Assembly: GCA_017577565.1 (NCBI GenBank)
Contig: PKRH01000040.1
Span: 1 to 25,216, forward strand
DNA from: Thermoanaerobacterales bacterium
GTDB taxonomy: Bacteria > Actinomycetota > Acidimicrobiia > Acidimicrobiales > JACDCH01
DNA length: 25,216 bases
Direction: 5' to 3'
Shown: piece by piece, positions 16,273 to 21,592 of the stretch
Layout of the letters: each line of letters opens with the position of its first letter
How positions within the stretch are numbered: the first letter of the stretch is position 1
Made by a program: the position numbers and the translations under genes
The notes under the pieces: generated by a model
The model's input: only the letters and a program-made list of their open reading frames with translations
Database searches by the model: none
Told to the model about the DNA's origin: nothing

Positions 16273-16308
16273 TGCGGGCCGGGGCGCGGCCGCGTGCCCG
16301 GCCCCGCA
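16273..16308 (+). terminator. Stem-loop between paralogues 2 and 3
   Basis: TGCGGGCCGGGGC pairs with GCCCGGCCCCGCA with small bulges. The 3' arm shares a 13-base block (CGTGCCCGGCCCC) with the stem-loop after paralogue 1 (15595-15607 and 16293-16305). Confidence 0.4.
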
Positions 16309-16382
16309 CCCGACCCGACCACGGCGGCGGGTCGCGGCCCTGATCGACGCGCACGAGAGACGAGACGAGACAGGAGGCCTCC

Positions 16383-16883
16383 GTGTCCCAGCAGACGCCC
16401 CCGCTCCCCGGCCCCGCGCCGGACGCGGGCCCGACCGCGCCACCGCCGGGTCGACCGCGGGGCACCAGGGCCGCGCTCGTCGTCGCCGCCGTGGTCGTGG
16501 TGGCCGCGGTCGTCGTCGCCGTCGTCCTGCTGACCGGTGGCGACGGCGGCGGCGCCGACGACCCCGAGGCGGTCGCCACCCGGTTCGTCGAGGGCGTGGT
16601 CGACGGTGACTGCGACGCGATCCTCGACACGCTCCTGCTGCCCGACGTCGAGGCGGCCGCCCTCGAGGAGGAGTGCGAGCAGTTCGTCCTGGGCGGCTTC
16701 CACGAGAGCGGGGAGGACGTGCCGGTCGAGGTCCTCTCGCTGGAGGTCGAGCAGGACGGCGACGACCGGGCGACGGCGGTGGCGGAGTTCCGCACCCGCG
16801 GCGGGGAGGAGCGCACCACCGACCCGATCCCCATGGTCCGCCGCGACGGCCGGTGGCTGATCGACGGGATGGCCTTCGACTGA
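16383..16883 (+). CDS. Array paralogue 3: short proline-rich single-pass membrane protein
   Basis: 166 residues, the smallest member. The tail (1-28, starting MSQQTPPLPG) is Pro-rich but much shorter than in paralogues 1 and 4. A valine/alanine membrane helix spans about 29-51. The outer domain has FVEGVVDGDCDAI, the second cysteine 20 residues later, AEFRTRGGEERTTDPIP and VRRDGRWLIDG, and the protein ends there. The DPIPMVRRDGRWL block is closest to paralogue 2, suggesting that these two are the most recent pair. GTG 16383 is preceded by CAGGAGG. Only 28 bases separate its stop from paralogue 4, with no stem-loop, so the two are probably co-transcribed. Confidence 0.83.
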   Translation: MSQQTPPLPGPAPDAGPTAPPPGRPRGTRAALVVAAVVVVAAVVVAVVLLTGGDGGGADDPEAVATRFVEGVVDGDCDAILDTLLLPDVEAAALEEECEQFVLGGFHESGEDVPVEVLSLEVEQDGDDRATAVAEFRTRGGEERTTDPIPMVRRDGRWLIDGMAFD

Positions 16884-16911
16884 CCCGGTCCGAGACAGCG
16901 CAGGAGGTCCC

Positions 16912-17928
16912 GTGTCCCAGCAACCTCCCTCGTCCGACGCTCCCGCCCCCGGGTGGGGCCCACCGCAGGGCAGCCCGGCGCCCGCGCCGGGCGCGCCGCC
17001 GCCCGGACCCGTGCCGCCCGCCGGGCCGGGCGCGCCGGGCCCGGTGCCGCCCGGGCCGCCGCCGGGCCCCGCCGCCCCGGGGCCGTACCAGCCGGGCCCG
17101 ATCGGCCAGCCGCCGGGTGGGTCCGGCGGTGGCAGGGCCGGGCTGGTCGTCGTGCTCGTCCTCGTGCTGGCGGTCGTGGGCGTCGGCGCGTTCGTGCTGC
17201 TGTCCGGTGACGACGACGACGGCAGTGGTGGCGGAGGTGGCGGCCGCGGCGACGGCCCCGAGGAGGTCGCCGTCCGGTACGTCGAGGCCCTCGCCGAGGG
17301 TGACTGCGACGCCCTGCGGGAGACGATGACCGTGCCCGACGAGCTGGCCCGCGAGTGGGACGAGCAGTGCGCGCAGCTCGTGGACCTCGTCGAGAGGGAT
17401 GCCGACGACGTGCCGGTCGAGGTGCTGTCGACGGAGCTCGAGGAGGAGTCCGGGGACCGCGCCACGGTGGCGGTCGAGTACCGCACCCGCGGGGGCGACA
17501 CGGACACCGTCGACCTCGCCGTCGTCCGCCGGGACGGCCGGTGGCTGGTCGACGCCATGCTCTTCGAGCCGCAGGGGCCGGACGACGTCTCCGACGACGT
17601 CGACGACGGGTGGGGCGATCCCGCCGACCGGCTGCCCGACCCGAACCCGGAGCTGCCGAGCCCGACCGATCCGTGGGACGCGGGCGACGACGAGGTCGCG
17701 GTCGATCCCGGCCCGCCGACGTCGCCGCCGCTCGACGACCCCCAGATCGACGACGACCCGACGCTCGAGGCCCACGCCCGGGCCTGCCACGACGGCGACA
17801 TGTGGGCCTGCGACGAGCTCTGGTACTCGACCGACCTGAACAGCGAGCTCGAGGCGTACGCCGAGACGTGCGGCGGCCGGGTCCCGGAGGGCGGCCTGGG
17901 CGGCGACTGCGAGGACGTCCTCGGCTGA
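16912..17928 (+). CDS. Array paralogue 4: proline-rich single-pass membrane protein with C-terminal Cys module
   Basis: 338 residues, with the same architecture as paralogue 1: a Pro/Gly/Ala tail (1-76, starting MSQQPPSSDA), a membrane helix at about 77-98, a Gly/Asp spacer, then the outer domain with YVEALAEGDCDALRET, the x20 cysteine pair (first at Cys132), VAVEYRTRGGD and VVRRDGRWLVDA. An acidic Pro-rich linker leads to the four-Cys module (HDGDMWACDELW ... TCGGR ... GGDCEDVLG). Its entry is encoded by DNA identical to paralogue 1 over 47 bases. GTG 16912 has an AGGAGG site. The protein is probably anchored in the membrane with the Cys domains outside. The function is unknown. Confidence 0.85.
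   Translation: MSQQPPSSDAPAPGWGPPQGSPAPAPGAPPPGPVPPAGPGAPGPVPPGPPPGPAAPGPYQPGPIGQPPGGSGGGRAGLVVVLVLVLAVVGVGAFVLLSGDDDDGSGGGGGGRGDGPEEVAVRYVEALAEGDCDALRETMTVPDELAREWDEQCAQLVDLVERDADDVPVEVLSTELEEESGDRATVAVEYRTRGGDTDTVDLAVVRRDGRWLVDAMLFEPQGPDDVSDDVDDGWGDPADRLPDPNPELPSPTDPWDAGDDEVAVDPGPPTSPPLDDPQIDDDPTLEAHARACHDGDMWACDELWYSTDLNSELEAYAETCGGRVPEGGLGGDCEDVLG
17723..17769 (+). repeat. 47-base perfect direct repeat, copy B
   Basis: Identical to 15367-15413. It marks the start of the Cys module in paralogue 4 and suggests recent duplication or gene conversion within the array. Confidence 0.9.
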
Positions 17929-17932
17929 GCCG

Positions 17933-17963
17933 GGTGCGCGACCGCCGGACCCGGTCGCGCACC
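17933..17963 (+). terminator. Stem-loop after paralogue 4
   Basis: Perfect eleven-base arms, GGTGCGCGACC and GGTCGCGCACC, around a nine-base loop, four bases after the stop codon. It is immediately followed by a -10-like TAGCCT for the next gene. Confidence 0.55.
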
Positions 17964-17969
17964 TAGCCT
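17964..17969 (+). promoter_or_regulatory. Candidate -10 element for paralogue 5
   Basis: TAGCCT matches TANNNT and abuts the preceding stem-loop. It predicts a separate transcript with a leader of about 95 bases before GTG 18071. Confidence 0.35.
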
Positions 17970-18070
17970 CTCGCCCCGCTCGTCGGGCGGTGCAGGCGGC
18001 CGGCCGGTGCCGGCACCCGACGCCGCCCGTCGAGCCGCGTCCACCGTCTCGCATACCAGGAGGTGCTCTC

Positions 18071-18742
18071 GTGACCCGACCACCGTCGCAGGCCCCCGGG
18101 GCCGTCCCGGTCGGGGGACCGCCGCCGGGCGGACCGGCCGGCCCGCCGTCCGGCGCGCCCGGGCCCGTCTCGCCGCCGGGGCCCGTGCCGCTCCCCGACG
18201 CCCCGGCACCCACGACGAGGCGCCGCCGGGTGCTGCTCGTCGTCGCCACGGTCGTCGCCGTGGGGTTGGCCGTCGCCGGCTACCGGGCGCTGTTCGGCGA
18301 CGACGGCGACGGTCCGGCCGATGTGGCCGCCCGCTTCGTGGAGGCCCGCATCGAGGGCGACTGCGACGGGCTGCGCGAGACCGTGAACATGCTGGACGAC
18401 GACCTGGCGTCCTTCGACGAGGACTGCGTCGGGTGGTTCGCCGACGGCGACGCCCTCGAGCGTGACTCCGCGCCGGCCGAACTGCTCTCGACGTCGGTCG
18501 TGGAGGGCACGGAGAGCCCGACCGGGGCGTTCGTCGAGGTCGTCTACCGCGATCGCGGTGGCGAGGTCCGGAGGTCGAACCTGATCGTGCACCGCAGCAG
18601 CCCGGACGACGAGTGGCGGGTGTCGCTCCTGGGGCCGGTGCACGGCGACCTGCCCGACGCCGGCGAGGGACCGGTGACGCGGCCCGGGATCGACGTGCCC
18701 GAGGCGCCGCAGCTCCCGGGGCTGCCTGGCGACGGCTCCTGA
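18071..18742 (+). CDS. Array paralogue 5: diverged proline-rich single-pass membrane protein
   Basis: 223 residues. A Pro/Gly tail (1-49, starting MTRPPSQAPG) is followed by four arginines and a membrane helix at about 54-75. The outer domain keeps FVEARIEGDCDGLRET and the cysteine pair spaced by 20 (first at Cys98), but the later blocks have drifted: VEVVYRDRGGEVRRSN and DDEWRVSLLG replace the YRTRGGE and RRDGRWLVD seen in the others. A short Pro-rich tail replaces the four-Cys module. GTG 18071 has AGGAGG seven bases ahead; an in-frame GTG at 17990 would add 27 residues with no ribosome site. The gene is bracketed by stem-loops and has its own -10-like element, so it may be transcribed separately. 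Confidence 0.8.
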   Translation: MTRPPSQAPGAVPVGGPPPGGPAGPPSGAPGPVSPPGPVPLPDAPAPTTRRRRVLLVVATVVAVGLAVAGYRALFGDDGDGPADVAARFVEARIEGDCDGLRETVNMLDDDLASFDEDCVGWFADGDALERDSAPAELLSTSVVEGTESPTGAFVEVVYRDRGGEVRRSNLIVHRSSPDDEWRVSLLGPVHGDLPDAGEGPVTRPGIDVPEAPQLPGLPGDGS

Positions 18743-18748
18743 GGTGCC

Positions 18749-18773
18749 GGCCGCCGGGCCCCGCCCGGCGGCC
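18749..18773 (+). terminator. Stem-loop ending the paralogue array
   Basis: Perfect eleven-base arms, GGCCGCCGGGC and GCCCGGCGGCC, with a three-base loop, seven bases after the stop of paralogue 5. There is no T tract. Confidence 0.55.
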
Positions 18774-18796
18774 TGGCCCGTCCCCCACAACATCGG

Positions 18797-18828
18797 TATT
18801 GTCCACCGGACAGGTGGGAATGGTGGAC
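18797..18828 (+). promoter_or_regulatory. Promoter and putative operator of the TauE/SafE gene
   Basis: TATTGT (18797-18802) fits TANNNT and predicts a start near 18809. An inverted repeat, GTCCACC (18801-18807) and GGTGGAC (18822-18828), overlaps the hexamer and the start point, a geometry expected for a repressor. An alternative imperfect pairing of ATTGTCCACC with GGTGGGAAT lies in the same stretch. The regulator is not identified. Confidence 0.4.
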
Positions 18829-18862
18829 CAGGTCGGTCCCCACGCCGCCCGAGGAGGTGCAC

Positions 18863-19750
18863 GTGCGGCGACTGCTCGTCTTCGCCTTGGCCGGGCTGTT
18901 CGGGCAGCTCGTCGACGGCGCCCTCGGCATGGCCTTCGGGGTCACCACCAGCACCGTCCTGCTCACCAACGGCTTCTCGCCGGCCGTGGCCTCGGCGAGC
19001 GTGCACCTGGCCGAGGTGGGCACGACCCTCACCTCCGGCATCTCGCACTGGCGGTTCGGCAACGTGTCCTGGCCGCTGGTCCGCCGCATCGGCATCCCCG
19101 GGGCGATCGGGGCCTTCGCCGGGGCGACGGTCCTCAGCTCCCTCACCGGCCCCTGGCTGAAGCCGGGGGTCGCGCTCGTGCTGCTGGCGCTGGGCGGCGT
19201 CGTGATCGTGCGGTCGGTGCGGGGCGACCTGCACGGCGAGCGCCACGACCCGGGCGACCTCCGCCGCCGGCTGCTGGCCCCGCTCGGCCTCGGCGCCGGT
19301 TTCGTCGACGCCGTCGGCGGGGGCGGCTGGGGCCCCGTGGCCACCCCGACGCTCCTCGCCGCCGGGCGGGTCGAGCCCCGCCTGGTCATCGGCTCGGTGT
19401 CGGCCGCCGAGCTGCTCGTCACGCTGGCGGCGAGCGCCGGCTTCCTGGCCGGCCTCGGCGGTCAGGGCGTCGAGCTGCCGCTGGTGGTCGCGCTGCTGGT
19501 CGGGGGGTCGGTGGCGGCGCCGGTGGCGGCGTGGCTCGTGCGCCACGCCGACGCCTCGGTGCTCGGCGTCGTCGTCGGCACGCTGCTGCTGGTCACGAAC
19601 GTGCGCACGCTCATGCTCGAGCTCGGCACGCCGGGCCCCGTGCGGTGGCCGGTGCTGCTCGCCGTCGGGGCCGCCGGCGTCGCCCTCGCCCTGCGGGTGC
19701 GGCAGCAGCGCCGACAGGCCGCCGTCGCCCAGGTGCCGGTGCCCGCCTGA
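18863..19750 (+). CDS. TauE/SafE (TSUP) family permease
   Basis: 295 residues and about eight hydrophobic helices. The two internally repeated TSUP signatures are present: LVDGALGMAFG (about 16-26) and FVDAVGGGGWGPVATPTLL (about 148-166). The family moves sulfur-containing or organic anions (sulfite, sulfoacetate, taurine-related compounds) across the membrane; the substrate here is not known. GTG 18863 was chosen because AGGAGG lies five bases ahead of it; an in-frame GTG six bases upstream is too close to that site. The promoter region carries an inverted repeat over the -10, so expression is probably repressed by a dedicated factor. The gene converges on a metallo-beta-lactamase-fold hydrolase gene. 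Confidence 0.88.
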   Translation: MRRLLVFALAGLFGQLVDGALGMAFGVTTSTVLLTNGFSPAVASASVHLAEVGTTLTSGISHWRFGNVSWPLVRRIGIPGAIGAFAGATVLSSLTGPWLKPGVALVLLALGGVVIVRSVRGDLHGERHDPGDLRRRLLAPLGLGAGFVDAVGGGGWGPVATPTLLAAGRVEPRLVIGSVSAAELLVTLAASAGFLAGLGGQGVELPLVVALLVGGSVAAPVAAWLVRHADASVLGVVVGTLLLVTNVRTLMLELGTPGPVRWPVLLAVGAAGVALALRVRQQRRQAAVAQVPVPA

Positions 19751-19753
19751 GCC

Positions 19754-19770
19754 CGCCGGTCCCGCCGGCG
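19754..19770. terminator. Possible stem-loop between convergent genes
   Basis: Six-base arms, CGCCGG and CCGGCG, around a five-base loop in the 36-base gap between the TauE/SafE and hydrolase stops. The stem is short. Confidence 0.3.
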
Positions 19771-19786
19771 CCGTCGGTCGGGGTCG

Positions 19787-20398
19787 TCACCAGCCCCGGT
19801 CGATCCACTCCTGCAGGTGCGGGCGCTCGGTGCCGATCGTCGTCGGGTCGCCGTGGCCGGGCAGCACCTCGGTCTCGGGGGCGAGCGTGAACAGCTTCCG
19901 GTCGATCGAGTCGATGATCGCCGCGAAGTCCCCGCCGGGGAACTTCGTGGCGCCCGGCCCACCGGGGAAGAGCGTGTCCCCGCTGAACAGGACCGGCGCC
20001 CCCTCGATCAGGAAGCACATCGAGCCCGGCGTGTGCCCGGGCGTGTGGATCGTGCGCAGCCGCAGCCGGCCCACCCGGACCACCGACTCGTCCTCGAGGA
20101 TCTGGTCGTAGGACGGCAGCATGTCGGCGTCCTCGGCGGTGACGTGGACCTCGTAGCCGGCGTCGCGCAGCTCGGGCACGGCCTGGATGTGGTCCCAGTG
20201 CCCGTGGGTCTCGAGCACCGACCGCACGCCGAGGCGGCGGCAGAGGTCGAGCAGCCGGTCGTGCTCGTTGGCCGCGTCGAGCAGGACGGCCTCGCCCGTC
20301 TGCGTGCACCGCAGGACGTAGACGTTGTTGTCCAGCGGCCCCACGACGACCTTGTGGATCTCGTAGCCGTCACCGGCGCGGAACAGCGTGCCGCTCAT
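19787..20398 (-). CDS. Metallo-beta-lactamase-fold hydrolase (glyoxalase II-like)
   Basis: 203 residues. The metal-binding motif is complete: H65, H67, D69 and H70 in THGHWDH, H122 in HTPGHTPGS, D141 in FSGDTLF and H182 in LPGHGDPT. It resembles stand-alone glyoxalase II-like hydrolases of about 200 residues that act on thioesters or related compounds; persulfide dioxygenase is a less likely relative. The protein is predicted cytoplasmic with no signal peptide. ATG 20398 is preceded at six bases by CAGACT, a near match to TANNNT, and has no ribosome site, so a leaderless message is possible. The convergent TauE/SafE permease hints at sulfur metabolism, but that is weak evidence. Confidence 0.87.
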   Translation of the reverse strand: MSGTLFRAGDGYEIHKVVVGPLDNNVYVLRCTQTGEAVLLDAANEHDRLLDLCRRLGVRSVLETHGHWDHIQAVPELRDAGYEVHVTAEDADMLPSYDQILEDESVVRVGRLRLRTIHTPGHTPGSMCFLIEGAPVLFSGDTLFPGGPGATKFPGGDFAAIIDSIDRKLFTLAPETEVLPGHGDPTTIGTERPHLQEWIDRGW

Positions 20399-20404
20399 GC
20401 GGCC

Positions 20405-20410
20405 AGTCTG
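20405..20410 (-). promoter_or_regulatory. Weak -10-like element of the metallo-hydrolase
   Basis: CAGACT on the minus strand lies six bases from ATG 20398. It differs from TANNNT in the first base but has the same placement as the sufC element. Confidence 0.25.
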
Positions 20411-20454
20411 CCGCGCGCGGGGGTGGGGCGGCACCGGAGGCAGCGGGCGCCGCG

Positions 20455-20466
20455 TTGACATATGGT
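20455..20466 (+). promoter_or_regulatory. Promoter region of the molybdoenzyme operon
   Basis: A consensus -35-like TTGACA (20455-20460) is followed directly by TATGGT (20461-20466), which fits TANNNT. They cannot both serve one promoter. TATGGT as the -10 puts the start near 20473, upstream of the AGGGAG ribosome site; TTGACA as the -35 would require a poor -10 near 20478. Confidence 0.3.
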
Positions 20467-20497
20467 GCACGCGTCGCCACGTGAGGGAGCCGTCCCC

Positions 20498-21592
20498 ATG
20501 GCCGTGACCGCCCAGCCCGAGCCCCGTCCCGCCCCCGCCGGACGCCCCTGGCTGGCGGGCCTCGACCGGCGGGGGGTGCTGGTGGGCGGCGGGCTGGTCG
20601 TGCTGCTGCTCGTCCTCGTCTACGTGGGCAGCGAGGGCCTGCGGTGGTTCGACGCGGCGCTCGCCGGCTACCTCGTGGGCACCCTGCTCGCCGTCTTCGG
20701 CACCGCCTACCGGTACGTCGTCTGGGTCGAGCGGCCGCCGACGCGGGCGCTGCGGGCACGGGGCTGGCAGGCCTTCTGGGGGAGCGGGCGGCGGTTGCGC
20801 AACCTCGCCCGCCTGCCCGACGTGCTCTGGACCCGCCTGGTGGGGCAGGGGTTCATCCGGTCCCGGTCCCTCAGCCGGTGGATCGCCCACCAGTGCGTGT
20901 TCTGGGGCTGCGTGCTCGCCGCCCTGGTCACCTTCCCGCTGACCTTCGGCTGGCTGCACTTCGAGTCGGTCGGCCAGGACGACGCCCGCTACCGGGCCTT
21001 CGTCGCCGGTCTCGGCACGGTCGAGTTCGAGAGCCGGAGCGTGGCCGGCTGGCTGATGTTCCACGCGCTCGACGTGGCGGCGGTGCTCGTGCTCGTCGGC
21101 GTGTTCACCTTCCTCGTGCGCCGCCTGCGCGACCCGGGTGCCCTGGCGGTCGAGCGCAGCGGCGACTTCCTCGTACTGGCCGGCCTGTTCGCCGTGTCGG
21201 TCACCGGCCTCATGCTCACCGTGTCGAGCCTGTGGATGGACGGCCGCTTCTACACGTTCCTCACCAACGTCCACGCGGCCACCGTCATCCTCGGGCTGCT
21301 CTACATCCCCTTCGGCAAGCTGTTCCACATCTTCCAGCGGCCGGGCACCGTCGGGCTCGCCTACACGAAGGAGCGCTGGGCCCACGAGGAGGCGGCGACC
21401 TGCCGGGGGTGCGGCGAGCCGTACGCGCCCGCCACCCAGGTGGACGACCTCCGCCGGGTGCTGCCGGAGCTGGGGTTCGACTACCGCATCGACCCGGCCC
21501 GCGGCGGGGGCGACCACCTGGGGTTCTGCCCCCGCTGCCGGCGGGCGCTCGTCGCCCGGGCCCAGTCGCTGCGGGTCGGGGGGTTCGGCTGA
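20498..21592 (+). CDS. NarI-like six-helix membrane subunit with C-terminal CxxC pair
   Basis: 364 residues. Hydrophobic helices lie at about 26-46, 51-75, 128-150, 182-206, 222-243 and 254-275. Membrane histidines occur in WIAHQC, MFHALD, NVHAAT and KLFHIF, suitable for b-heme ligation as in NarI or HdrE-type quinol-linked subunits. The soluble C-terminus has CRGC (near 302) and CPRC (near 344), a zinc-ribbon or extra metal site not usual in NarI. ATG 20498 is preceded by AGGGAG at eight bases; an in-frame ATG at 20462 lies inside the likely promoter. The stop overlaps the start of the molybdoenzyme by one base, so both belong to one complex. The probable role is electron exchange between the quinone pool and the catalytic subunits; heme binding is inference. 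Confidence 0.8.
   Translation: MAVTAQPEPRPAPAGRPWLAGLDRRGVLVGGGLVVLLLVLVYVGSEGLRWFDAALAGYLVGTLLAVFGTAYRYVVWVERPPTRALRARGWQAFWGSGRRLRNLARLPDVLWTRLVGQGFIRSRSLSRWIAHQCVFWGCVLAALVTFPLTFGWLHFESVGQDDARYRAFVAGLGTVEFESRSVAGWLMFHALDVAAVLVLVGVFTFLVRRLRDPGALAVERSGDFLVLAGLFAVSVTGLMLTVSSLWMDGRFYTFLTNVHAATVILGLLYIPFGKLFHIFQRPGTVGLAYTKERWAHEEAATCRGCGEPYAPATQVDDLRRVLPELGFDYRIDPARGGGDHLGFCPRCRRALVARAQSLRVGGFG

Noticed and set aside
17990..18070. Upstream GTG start for array copy 5
   Set aside because: There is no ribosome site there, whereas AGGAGG precedes GTG 18071 and gives an N-terminus like the other copies.
14625..18742. Array taken as a CRISPR or phage tail-fibre-like repeat locus
   Set aside because: There are no short regularly spaced repeats or cas genes; the repeats are whole paralogous genes with membrane helices.
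14595..18806. A very long open frame on the minus strand opposite the paralogue array
   Set aside because: It is low-complexity Arg/Pro/Ser/Ala sequence with no domain, and is explained by high GC at the third position of the forward genes, which have ribosome sites and mutual homology.
20455..20483. TTGACA read as the -35 of a sigma70-type promoter with a -10 near 20478
   Set aside because: The hexamer at the right spacing is CACGTG, a poor -10; TATGGT directly after TTGACA is the better single element, so a classic pair cannot be supported.
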